This document shows positions 24,502 through 32,486 of a stretch of DNA of 64,000 nucleotides, piece after piece. The notes beneath the pieces were generated by a model that was not told the DNA's origin, ran no database searches, and saw nothing but the letters and a program-made list of their open reading frames with translations. Numbering within the stretch: the stretch's first letter is position 1; each line of letters begins with the position of its first letter. This stretch comes from Afipia carboxidovorans OM5. GTDB lineage: Bacteria; Pseudomonadota; Alphaproteobacteria; Rhizobiales; Xanthobacteraceae. The stretch lies in the NCBI RefSeq assembly GCF_000218565.1, contig NC_015684.1:3224001-3288000 (forward strand), written 5' to 3'. Made by a program: the position numbers and the translations under genes.

Positions 24502-24927
24502 ATGGCGACCTACGACGACCAGAACATCTTCGCGAAAATCCTGCGCGGCGAACTGCCCGCTTTCAAAGTGTTCGAGAACGATCACACCTTCGCCTTCATG
24601 GACATCATGCCGCGCTCGCCGGGGCATACGCTCGTCATTCCGAAGGCGCCCGCGCGCAATCTGCTCGACATCAGCGAGGCTGATTTCCTCGAAGTCGCAC
24701 GCACCACGCGCCACATCGCGCCTGCTGCGATGAAAGCCTTCGCCGCCGACGGCCTCATCATCCAGCAGTTCAGCGAGCCCGCGAGCGGTCAGGTCGTCTT
24801 CCATCTGCACATGCACATCATGCCGGTGAAGGAAGGCGTGCCGCTGCTGCCGCCGCAAAGCCGCAAGGAAGATTTCAAGGTGCTGGAGGAGCACGCCGCA
24901 CGCCTCATCGCCGCACTGAAAGGCTGA
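24502..24927 (+). CDS. HIT family nucleotide-binding protein
   Basis: The 141-residue protein has the HINT/PKCI-type features NIFAKILRGELPAFKVFENDH, FAFMDIMPRSPGHTLVIPK, and the active-site histidine triad HLHMHIMP. Such proteins hydrolyse adenosine phosphoramidates or related nucleotides. Cytoplasmic. The 282 bases after it up to livF hold only the livF terminator and no convincing gene. Confidence 0.92.
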   Translation: MATYDDQNIFAKILRGELPAFKVFENDHTFAFMDIMPRSPGHTLVIPKAPARNLLDISEADFLEVARTTRHIAPAAMKAFAADGLIIQQFSEPASGQVVFHLHMHIMPVKEGVPLLPPQSRKEDFKVLEEHAARLIAALKG

Positions 24928-25144
24928 CGACGGGCTGTGCCGGACCATCAGCGGACTGCGCTGGGTTGTCCGCGGGATCGTATCGCGGAGACACGCGGCG
25001 CGGCGAGGAAGGAGGCGTTGTAAATTTCGTCGCCGCACCACCACACGACTTTGGCTTCCGCTGTCGCGCCTCCAGATTCCGTCCTCTTGCGGCGAGAATT
25101 CACCGGCACCGGGCCAGTCAAAATTGACACAATAAAAACACACT

Positions 25145-25173
25145 AAAAAACGGGGCCGAACGGGCCCCGTTTT
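25145..25173 (-). terminator. Intrinsic terminator of the liv operon
   Basis: AAAACGGGGCC (25147-25157) pairs with GGCCCCGTTTT (25163-25173) around GAACG. Read on the minus strand the stem is followed by TTTTTTAGTG. It lies 37 bases after the livF stop. Confidence 0.93.
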
Positions 25174-25209
25174 GGTGATGTCTTCTAACTGTTTCCGGCG
25201 AGCGCGGCG

Positions 25210-25908
25210 TCAGACGCCGAGATAACGCTGCAGCAGTTCGGGCTGCTTCTTGAGCTCATCGGCATCGCCTTCATGGACGATGTGACCATTGTTGATGATG
25301 TAGACGCGTTGCGCGAGCGCGAGCGTCGCCGCAAGGTTCTGCTCCACCAGCACGATCGTTTGTCCCGCCGCCGCAAGATCGCGGCAGGCGTTGACGAGAT
25401 CGCGCACGATGACGGGCGCAAGGCCCTCGAACGGCTCGTCGAGCAGGATGATCTCCGGGTCACGCACCAGCGCACGCGCGATCGCAAGCATCTGCTGCTC
25501 ACCGCCCGACAGATCCGTACCGCGATTGTCGCGCCGCTCCTTGAGCCGCGGGAACATCTCGTAGATGCGCTCCAGCGGCCATTTGTTCTGCGCGGTGATG
25601 CCGGCGAGGACGATATTTTCCTCGACGTTGAGGCTGCCGAAAATGCGCCGATCCTCGTGCACAAGCTGCATGCCTGCCTGCGCGATGAGGTGGCTCTTCT
25701 TGCCTGCGATCTCCTGCCCGTTGAAGAGGATCGATCCCGAGCGCGGCGTGACGACGCCCATCAGGCTCTTCAGCGTGGTGCTCTTGCCCGCGCCGTTGCG
25801 GCCGAGCAACGCGACCACCTCGTGGCGCTGCACATTCAGCGAAACATCGAACAGAATGTGCGAGTCGCCGTAATACGAATTCAGTCCCTTGACCTCGAGC
25901 AGACTCAT
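25210..25908 (-). CDS. livF: Branched-chain amino acid type ABC transporter ATP-binding protein
   Basis: The 232-residue ATPase shows Walker A GRNGAGKSTTLKSL, the LivF-type VHEDRRIFGSLNVEENI, signature LSGGEQQMLAIARAL and Walker B PEIILLDEPFEGLAP. It energises import with the fused LivM-LivG protein. Its ATG overlaps that gene's stop by 4 bases. Last gene of the operon. Confidence 0.92.
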   Translation of the reverse strand: MSLLEVKGLNSYYGDSHILFDVSLNVQRHEVVALLGRNGAGKSTTLKSLMGVVTPRSGSILFNGQEIAGKKSHLIAQAGMQLVHEDRRIFGSLNVEENIVLAGITAQNKWPLERIYEMFPRLKERRDNRGTDLSGGEQQMLAIARALVRDPEIILLDEPFEGLAPVIVRDLVNACRDLAAAGQTIVLVEQNLAATLALAQRVYIINNGHIVHEGDADELKKQPELLQRYLGV

Positions 25909-27746
25909 TCGAGAACTCCCCCGAGATACGCTTCCTGGACTTTCGGATTGCTCTTGATTTCTTCCGGCGTGCCTTCGACGAGCACACGGCCCTCCTGCAG
26001 AACGGTCACTTTCTCAACAAGCTCGAACAGTGAATCCATGTCGTGATCGATCACGATCAGGGTGCGTCCCTTCGCGATCGACTTGAGAAGCTTCACCGTC
26101 TCCACACGTTCCTGCGGGCTCATGCCGGCGAGCGGCTCATCGAGGAGCAACAGGCTCGGCGAGTTAGCAAGCGCAAGACCGATTTCAAGCCGTCGCTTCT
26201 CACCATAGGCAAGCTCGGAGACCGGCACGTCTGCGCGCTCGGTGAGATTGACCATGGCGAGCGTCCGGTTGACCTGGTCGGTCAATCCCGAAACGCTGTC
26301 GATGCGTCGGAACATATCGAGGCGGAATTTGCCACGCAGTTCGGCGAGCACGGCGATGATGAGGTTTTCGCGAACCGTAAGTCGCGAGAACAACTGGTTG
26401 ACCTGATAGCTCTTGGTCAGGCCGAGCTGGCAAACATCGGTCACGGTCTTGCCGGTGATGTCGTTGCCCTCAAAGGTGATGGTGCCGGAGGTGGGCACCA
26501 CCTCGCAGGTCAGCATCTTGAAGAAGGTCGACTTGCCGGCGCCGTTCGGGCCGATGATGCCGCGACGCTCACCCGGGTTCACCGAAAAATTGATATCGCT
26601 GTTGGCGACGAGACCACCGTAGCGCTTGGTGAGACCCGAAGCCTGCAGGATCGGTCCGGTGAAGCTCGCGGCGCCGCGTTCGCGCGGCGGCATGGCAAGC
26701 GCTTCGACATTCACGGCGGGCGTGACGCTGGTGCTCTGGGCGGCGGCTTCTGCCGCGGCAGCCCTCGCCGCATCGCGCCGCGTCACCAGGTTATAAAGAT
26801 CGACAATGCCGCCGATGATGCCACGACGCAGGAAGCAGACCAGCAACACGAAGATGACACCCAGCACGAGCTTCCACGCCGCACCGAGACCAAGCGCTGC
26901 CTGCAGGAAGTCCTGCAGGAACAGCCACACGCCTGCGCCGAGCAGCGGACCGAACAGCGTGCCGGTGCCGCCGATGGCGGTCATCATCACGAGCTCGGCC
27001 GAGGTGTGGAACATGAAGGCATCCGGCGGCATGAAGGCCTGCATGACGCCAAGCAGGCCGCCCGCGAAACCGGCATAGGCCGCGGCAATGACGAACGCCG
27101 TCAGCTTGTAGCCGTGAACGTTGTGGCCCACTGCGACCGCACGCAACGGATTGTCGCGGATCGCGCGCAGCACCGCACCAACCGGCGAGCGCACGATGCG
27201 CAGCGCGGCGACGATGCCGATGAAGTACCAGAACGCGAGGAAGCCGTAGAGCGACCAGCCACTCGTGAAGTGCAGCGTGGTGAAGCCGAGATCGAACGAC
27301 GGGCTCGGCACACCCGGCAGGCCGTTCTCGCCGCCGGTCCACTCCGATAGTGGATTGAACTCGACGAAGAAGAACACCTCGGCAATCGCCACCGTGATCA
27401 TGGCGAAATAGATACCGGTGCTGCGCAGCGCGATAAGGCCGACCAGATAGCCAACCGCCGCCGCGGCAATCATGCCGATGAACAGCGCCGTCACCACATG
27501 CGGGAAGCCGGCGATGGTCAACAGATAGGCCGCAACGAAACCGCCGGTGCCGTAGAGCGCCGACTGTCCGAAGGACAACAGGCCGGTGAAGCCGAACAGG
27601 ATATCGAAGCCGATGCCGAACAGGCCCCACACCAGAATGCGGTTCACCGTGTTCGGTGCGAAGCCGAGATGGGGCAGTATGAATGGCGCGAGGATCAGGC
27701 CGATGGCCGTGAGCGTCTCGACAAGGTATGGGCGTTGCTTGAGCAT
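25905..27746 (-). CDS. Fused branched-chain amino acid type permease and ATPase (LivM-LivG)
   Basis: The 613-residue protein joins a LivM permease (about residues 1-320, some nine membrane segments, GLLSFGQSALYGTGGFVAAY) to a LivG ATPase (about 365-613). The ATPase has GPNGAGKSTFFKMLTCEVVP, YQVNQLFSRLTVRENL, LAYGEKRRLEIGLALA and LLLDEPLAGMSP. An Ala-rich linker of about 40 residues lies between. The usual ABC system has separate proteins. The LivG signature helix reads YGEKRR instead of SGGxQQ, as is common in LivG. Confidence 0.9.
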   Translation of the reverse strand: MLKQRPYLVETLTAIGLILAPFILPHLGFAPNTVNRILVWGLFGIGFDILFGFTGLLSFGQSALYGTGGFVAAYLLTIAGFPHVVTALFIGMIAAAAVGYLVGLIALRSTGIYFAMITVAIAEVFFFVEFNPLSEWTGGENGLPGVPSPSFDLGFTTLHFTSGWSLYGFLAFWYFIGIVAALRIVRSPVGAVLRAIRDNPLRAVAVGHNVHGYKLTAFVIAAAYAGFAGGLLGVMQAFMPPDAFMFHTSAELVMMTAIGGTGTLFGPLLGAGVWLFLQDFLQAALGLGAAWKLVLGVIFVLLVCFLRRGIIGGIVDLYNLVTRRDAARAAAAEAAAQSTSVTPAVNVEALAMPPRERGAASFTGPILQASGLTKRYGGLVANSDINFSVNPGERRGIIGPNGAGKSTFFKMLTCEVVPTSGTITFEGNDITGKTVTDVCQLGLTKSYQVNQLFSRLTVRENLIIAVLAELRGKFRLDMFRRIDSVSGLTDQVNRTLAMVNLTERADVPVSELAYGEKRRLEIGLALANSPSLLLLDEPLAGMSPQERVETVKLLKSIAKGRTLIVIDHDMDSLFELVEKVTVLQEGRVLVEGTPEEIKSNPKVQEAYLGGVLE

Positions 27747-27759
27747 GGAGGAACCGTTT

Positions 27760-28635
27760 CTAGGCCCGGCTTTGCGTGCCGAACAGGCCGTGCGGCCGTA
27801 GCACCAGCACCAGCGTCATCGCTGCGAACAGCATGACGTAGGCGTAGCCTGGGTTGATCATGGAAGTGATGCTGATGATCTCGCCTGCAATCAGGCCGCC
27901 CAAGATGGCGCCGGGGAATGAACCCACACCGCCGATCACCACCACGACGAACGTCTGCACGAGAATGGCGTCGCCCATGTCGGGGGTCAGCGACACTACC
28001 GGAGCATTGGCGATGCCCGCAAAGCCCGCCGCCATGGCGCCGATGCCGAACACGATCATGAAGACACGGTAGATGTTGATGCCGAGCGTGCTCACCATCA
28101 CGGAGTCCTCGATACCGGCGCGAACGATCATGCCGATACGAGTGCGATAGAGCACGAGGTACAGCGACAGCAGCGCCACCGTGATGATCCCCACCAGCGC
28201 GAGGCGGTAGGTCGGGTAATACATGAAACCGAGCGAGGTGATGCCGCTGAAGATCTTCGGCGGCGGCACCGTCAGCGACAGGCTGCCGAAGAAGAAGCGC
28301 ACCAGTTCAACGATGCAGATGCCGATGCCGAACGTCACCAGCAACTGATCTTCATCCGGTCGCCCATAGAAATATCTGATAATGACGCGCTCGATCAGCA
28401 CACCCGCGACCATGACGAACAGCGAGCCCCCGAGCACCGCTGCGATGAATGAATCGGTGTAGGTGTAAGCGACATAACCGGCATAGCCGCCAAGCATAAA
28501 CATCGCGCCATGGGCGAGGTTCAAGACGCCAAGGGTGCCGTAGATGATCGTCAGGCCCGACGAGATCAGCGCAAGCAGCGCGCCGAGCACCAGCCCGTTG
28601 AACAACTGCGAAACAAAATTCGGCCAATTAATCAC
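27760..28635 (-). CDS. livH: Branched-chain amino acid type ABC transporter permease
   Basis: The 291-residue protein starts at GTG (MINWPNFVSQLFNGLVLGAL) and has about eight membrane segments with LivH signatures LVLGALLALISSGLTIIYGT, GVLNLAHGAMFMLGGYAGY and GGVGSFPGAILGGLIAGE. It forms the channel with the LivM half of the fusion protein. It lies 135 bases after the binding-protein gene, with a large hairpin between. Confidence 0.92.
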   Translation of the reverse strand: MINWPNFVSQLFNGLVLGALLALISSGLTIIYGTLGVLNLAHGAMFMLGGYAGYVAYTYTDSFIAAVLGGSLFVMVAGVLIERVIIRYFYGRPDEDQLLVTFGIGICIVELVRFFFGSLSLTVPPPKIFSGITSLGFMYYPTYRLALVGIITVALLSLYLVLYRTRIGMIVRAGIEDSVMVSTLGINIYRVFMIVFGIGAMAAGFAGIANAPVVSLTPDMGDAILVQTFVVVVIGGVGSFPGAILGGLIAGEIISITSMINPGYAYVMLFAAMTLVLVLRPHGLFGTQSRA

Positions 28636-28720
28636 GTGTTTCCCGCCACGAATTTTTGAGAAGCTGCCATCTCGTCCTTGCGGCGGATGGTGGCGTCTGT
28701 CCCGGGTGATCCCGCCGGAC

Positions 28721-28751
28721 CCGGCGCCTGATGCGAAACATCAGGCGCCGG
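28721..28751. other. Perfect 13-bp hairpin between binding protein and permease genes
   Basis: CCGGCGCCTGATG (28721-28733) pairs with CATCAGGCGCCGG (28739-28751) around CGAAA. There is no T run on the minus strand. Such structures after binding-protein genes often stabilise the upstream mRNA so that more binding protein than permease is made. Confidence 0.7.
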
Positions 28752-28770
28752 CCGAACGGAACGAGTGCGA

Positions 28771-30120
28771 TCAGGTGTAATCGCCGAGCTTGCAACCGAA
28801 CGCATCCGGCTTCTGGATCACCTTGTCGCCGGGGACGATTTCTACGATCTCGTAGTAATCTTCCTTGTTCTTCATGTCGGACGGCTTCTTGCCGCGGACG
28901 ATGATGACCGGACGCACGCACTGGTGATCTTCGGGCCGGTAGTGCACATCGCCGACCAGCGAAGGAATGGTCTCACCCTTCTCGTAGGCCTTGATGATGT
29001 CCGGCGGATAGAAGCTCTTCGCTTCCTCGGCCATGCGAGCCCAGTGCACGAAGCCCATGTAAGCGTTCTCCGCACCCCACTCCGGCTTGTAGCCGTACTT
29101 CTTCTCGAAGGAGTCGTTGAACATCTTGGCAAGCGGGAACTGCTCTTCCAGGGTCCACCAGTAGTCGGTAGCCGCATAGACGCCGGCCAGCAGACCGCCG
29201 CCGACTTCGCGCGCGAGGAACGGCACCTGGTAAGGCACGACAAGCTTCATCTTGTCGAAGATGCCGAACTGCTTCGCCTGCTGGGTCGACAGCACGCAGT
29301 CATGACCCCAGTTGACGTTGATGAGAACGTCCGCACCGGAGTTCGCGACGTTCAGGAGGTACGAGGAGTAGTCGGGGGCGCCGAGCGGCGAGACCTGGTT
29401 GGTGACCGTGGTCCAGCCCTGACCCTTCAGGTAGTTCTCGACCGACGCCGTGGTGGTGTGACCATAGGTGTAGTCCGGCGTGAGATAGGCGGCCTTCTTG
29501 TTCTTGCCGAAGGTCTTGATGATGGTCGGACCGATCGCGTTCGCCGCCATTTCGCCGTAGAAGCACTGGCGGAAGCCGTAGCGGACGCAGTCCTTGCCGG
29601 TGGTGTCGTTCGAACCGGAGATGCCGGCGACGTACATCACCTTCTCGCGCTGGGCGAGCTTGTTGAGCGCAACCGCGACCGCCGACGAGGTCGAACCGGT
29701 CATCAGCACCACCTTGTTCTCGGTGATGAAGCGCTGCTGTGCCTGCACGGCGATGTTCGGCTTGGCGCCGCTGTCGGCGACGACCAGCTTGATTTCCTTG
29801 CCGAGAACGCCCTTCGAGGTCTTCGGCGACAGCTTCTTGACGAGTTCGTGACCCGTGTTGAGGTGCTCGACCGCGAGCTCCCAGCCCTTCAGTTCGTCTT
29901 CGCCCTGAACGGCATAAGTGCCGGTGCGCGGCACGGCCACGCCGAACGTAACCGTGCTTCCGGAGGAGCCGGCGGGATAGGTGCCGATCGCAGGGTTATC
30001 CGCGAAAACCGGCATCGTCAGTCCGCCCGTCAGAGCAAGACCGCCAGCGAGACCGGCGCTCCCGCGCAGCATCGCACGGCGAGAAATGTCAGAGTTGTAG
30101 AATCCGTTTATTTTCGTCAT
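28771..30120 (-). CDS. ABC transporter substrate-binding protein, LivK/amide family
   Basis: The 449-residue protein has a Tat-like signal (SRRAMLRGSAGLAGGLAL) ending near VFADN. A type I periplasmic binding fold follows (VTFGVAVPRTGTYAVQGEDE, LVVADSGAKPNIAVQAQQRF, TGSTSSAVAVALNKLAQRE, YLTPDYTYGHTTTASVENYL). At 449 residues it is longer than E. coli LivK and nearer to amide or urea binders, so the ligand may be an amide, urea, amino acid or aromatic acid. It is the first gene of the leftward operon with livH, the fusion gene and livF. Confidence 0.85.
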   Translation of the reverse strand: MTKINGFYNSDISRRAMLRGSAGLAGGLALTGGLTMPVFADNPAIGTYPAGSSGSTVTFGVAVPRTGTYAVQGEDELKGWELAVEHLNTGHELVKKLSPKTSKGVLGKEIKLVVADSGAKPNIAVQAQQRFITENKVVLMTGSTSSAVAVALNKLAQREKVMYVAGISGSNDTTGKDCVRYGFRQCFYGEMAANAIGPTIIKTFGKNKKAAYLTPDYTYGHTTTASVENYLKGQGWTTVTNQVSPLGAPDYSSYLLNVANSGADVLINVNWGHDCVLSTQQAKQFGIFDKMKLVVPYQVPFLAREVGGGLLAGVYAATDYWWTLEEQFPLAKMFNDSFEKKYGYKPEWGAENAYMGFVHWARMAEEAKSFYPPDIIKAYEKGETIPSLVGDVHYRPEDHQCVRPVIIVRGKKPSDMKNKEDYYEIVEIVPGDKVIQKPDAFGCKLGDYT

Positions 30121-30666
30121 CGCTAAACCTCCCAGACATATTATCGTTGCAACTTATTTTGAGCTCGCAAACCTCAGATGAAATTTTGCTGCTCTTGTTG
30201 ATATTTATGTCGGTTCCTTTGAATTCCTTTCATGCCAATTCTGTCAAGGTCACTTTGGTCGAAGCGCGGCATCTCATCATTTCGACGAAAGGCGTGTGGC
30301 CCGCTGCGCACAAATCGCAAAACCTGCGAAAAACCCAGCTTCCACGCGGTTTTCATTTGATTGCATGCAATTGAGCGAACTTATCCGTTAGGATGATGCG
30401 CTCCCTAGCCGCACCATTTTCGGATTCCGGACTGTCCCTGTGGACTGTCTCTGTCTGGGTCGTGTTGCGACCTTTCGAGAGCGCTTCCTCGACACGCGCC
30501 GGGTCAGGGGAAAGTCACTCCCGCTCTGCAACATGAACGGCTTTGCAAGTTTGCCGACGAAGGTCGAACGCCCGCCGCAAAGGCTCGATACGACCTATTT
30601 TTACGTAGACCCGGCATCGACGGCCGGTTGCGCGGCAATCAGCGGCACAATCGTGGGCGGTCTTCC
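30121..30666. other. Non-coding gap upstream of the liv operon
   Basis: This 546-base gap separates the start of the binding-protein gene from the stop of tonB. It is visibly richer in A and T near 30140-30260 and presumably holds the liv promoter. I see no supported gene, repeat or terminator. The short open frames at 30147-30374 and 30440-30670 lack ribosome binding sites and protein-like composition. Confidence 0.5.
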
Positions 30667-31500
30667 CTAGCGGATGACGAAGCCGACCGGGATGGTGAAG
30701 CTCATGCTGCTCACGGTGATTTCCGGCGGAAAGGACGGCAGGGGCTGCGCCCGGCGGATCATTGCCAGGGTTTCCGCATCGAGGCTGCTGTTCCCTGACG
30801 AACCGGTCAACCGGCTCGAGAGGACATGGCCCGAGCGGTTAACCGTAAACGTCAATCGTGCGACACCGCGGACCCCGGCCGCACGCAGTTCCGGCGGATA
30901 TCGCTTGTAGCGCTGCAAATGTGCGGCCAGCCGCTCGCGGTAGGACGGCAGGGCATTGGCCATCGCCTGGGCGCCGACCCGGCTCGAGGCGGCCTGATGC
31001 GCGCGCTGCTCGGCCCGCCGCGATGCCGTGGTCTTCGGCGCGGGCGTGCGGTCGGTATGGGTTTTCTTCTTCTCGACCGGCTTGCGGGTTTGTGGAGCCT
31101 CCTTCTCGGCTTCGCTCTTCACCGGCTCCTTCTCCGTGACCGGCGCCTTCTCGGCCTTGGGCTGCGCGGCAGGCAGAACGAGATCGGAATCCATTGGCGG
31201 CAGGACCGGAGCAAAGGCCTCCTCGGCTGCGGCAGGCTTCGCGGCTGTGGTTGCGGAATCCGATTCCTGCATCACCGGACCCGGCGCGAGATCGAGTTCG
31301 GTCTCCTGCGGAGAGACGGAGACAAGCGACAATTCGATGATGGCGGGGGGAAGGTGCGCGCCCAGAGGCTGCGGCGGCTCCGGCCAAAGAGTCCAGCCGA
31401 TCACCACAAGACCATGCAACGCCGTTACGAGCAGGGCCGACATCGTCCAGCGATAGACATCGGCCCGCTCACGATCATCAAACATCATTACGGCGGTCAT
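30667..31500 (-). CDS. tonB: TonB energy-transducing protein
   Basis: The 277-residue protein has a cytoplasmic N-terminus and one membrane helix (about residues 18-40, WTMSALLVTALHGLVVIGW). A long Pro/Lys/Glu spacer spans the periplasm. The C-terminal TonB domain has YPPELRAAGVRGVARLTF, GHVLSSRLTGSSGNSSLD and FTIPVGF. It transmits proton-motive force to the heme receptor. It is the last gene of the hmuR-side operon, 12 bases after hutX. ExbB and ExbD are not in the window. Confidence 0.9.
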   Translation of the reverse strand: MTAVMMFDDRERADVYRWTMSALLVTALHGLVVIGWTLWPEPPQPLGAHLPPAIIELSLVSVSPQETELDLAPGPVMQESDSATTAAKPAAAEEAFAPVLPPMDSDLVLPAAQPKAEKAPVTEKEPVKSEAEKEAPQTRKPVEKKKTHTDRTPAPKTTASRRAEQRAHQAASSRVGAQAMANALPSYRERLAAHLQRYKRYPPELRAAGVRGVARLTFTVNRSGHVLSSRLTGSSGNSSLDAETLAMIRRAQPLPSFPPEITVSSMSFTIPVGFVIR

Positions 31501-31512
31501 GGACGCGGCCGC

Positions 31513-32028
31513 CTATCCAACGGGCTCCGAGACGAGCGCCCGGAAGCGTGCGAGTTGGTCGGATCGAAGCGCGCCGCCCTCCTCGCGGCCAACGAACACC
31601 TTGTACATGATGCCGCCATCGACATTGACGAAGGCGATGAACGCCGACGCCTTGCCGCGGAAGCTACGCTCGACGAAGGCAATGGTCGCGCAACGCTGCG
31701 GGCGGAAATGCCCGTGCAGGCCCTTCGGCTGCATCAGGTTGAAATAGCCGTGGCCCATCGCGCCATTCGGAATCTCGCCGGTGAATTCGAAGATCGCGTC
31801 CTCGGTGTGAACGATGAACGTGATTTCTCCCCATCCGGCGATGTCCTGCATCACCGCCTCGAACCGGTCACCCGGCACGAAGCGGCGCATGGCGTCCGGC
31901 AGAGCCTCGAGCACGGCGCGGGGCATCACGCCATGCTCACGCGCGGCATCCTCGATCACCGCGCCGGGATTGTCGGCCATGTACTGGCGGAGGCTCGCCA
32001 TGCCCTCTGCCGTTGAGGTCGCTGTCAT
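31513..32028 (-). CDS. hutX: Heme-utilisation carrier protein, HutX family
   Basis: The 171-residue protein starts MTATSTAEGMASLRQYM. It shows the family core VMQDIAGWGEITFIVHTEDAI, the heme-site-like GHGYFNLMQPKGLHGHFRP and FVNVDGGIMYKVFVGRE. HutX proteins bind heme in the cytoplasm and hand it to degrading enzymes. The upstream 61 codons of open frame are a shadow. The ATG at 32028 stands 1 base after the upstream stop, with AAGGTGG before it. Confidence 0.85.
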   Translation of the reverse strand: MTATSTAEGMASLRQYMADNPGAVIEDAAREHGVMPRAVLEALPDAMRRFVPGDRFEAVMQDIAGWGEITFIVHTEDAIFEFTGEIPNGAMGHGYFNLMQPKGLHGHFRPQRCATIAFVERSFRGKASAFIAFVNVDGGIMYKVFVGREEGGALRSDQLARFRALVSEPVG

Positions 32029-32029
32029 C

Positions 32030-32365
32030 TCAAGCCGCCACCTTGGCGTTGCGCTCGGTCTGGATGATCTCGAACCCCTCGAACTTCGGATGGCCGAGAT
32101 AGAGGCTATTGCCGGTGCTGTTCTCGGCGCGGGCATGCGACTTGCGGAACTGCTCCGACTTGGTCCAGCCTTCGAACGCAGCCTTGCTCGCCCAGATCGT
32201 GTGGGTGGCATAGAGCTGATGATCCTCGGCGACCGGGCCGCGCAGCAGATGAAACTCGATGAAGCCTTCGAGCTCGCCGAGATAGGTCTCGCGGTTCGCC
32301 CACAAGGTCTCGAATGCCTGCTCGGAACCCTTCCTCACCTGAAACCTGTTCATTGCAATATACAT
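32030..32365 (-). CDS. hmuQ: Heme-degrading monooxygenase, HmuQ/IsdG type
   Basis: The 111-residue protein begins MYIAMNRFQVRKGSEQAFE, a typical ABM/IsdG ferredoxin-like fold. It carries conserved YLGELEGFIEFHLLRG, and the heme-ligand region WASKAAFEGWTKSEQFRKSH (His in the last helix). Bradyrhizobium HmuQ and HmuD of this type cleave heme to release iron. It lies between hmuR and hutX, tightly linked to hutX. The frame upstream of 32365 is not supported. Confidence 0.85.
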   Translation of the reverse strand: MYIAMNRFQVRKGSEQAFETLWANRETYLGELEGFIEFHLLRGPVAEDHQLYATHTIWASKAAFEGWTKSEQFRKSHARAENSTGNSLYLGHPKFEGFEIIQTERNAKVAA

Positions 32366-32486
32366 AGCGATGCCTCCTTTACGGTGCAGCGGACAATCCG
32401 CTCCCAAAATCTTGTTTTTTTTGACGCACGATGCCGCGCAGAAAAATCTGCGCGGCCCGCCGTTCAACCGATGACAGTCGTTCGGT

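Noticed and set aside
24948..25130. 60-residue frame between the HIT gene and livF
   Set aside because: The segment KVVWWCGDEIYNASF looks faintly protein-like, but there is no ribosome binding site, no recognised family and it may be a repeat remnant.
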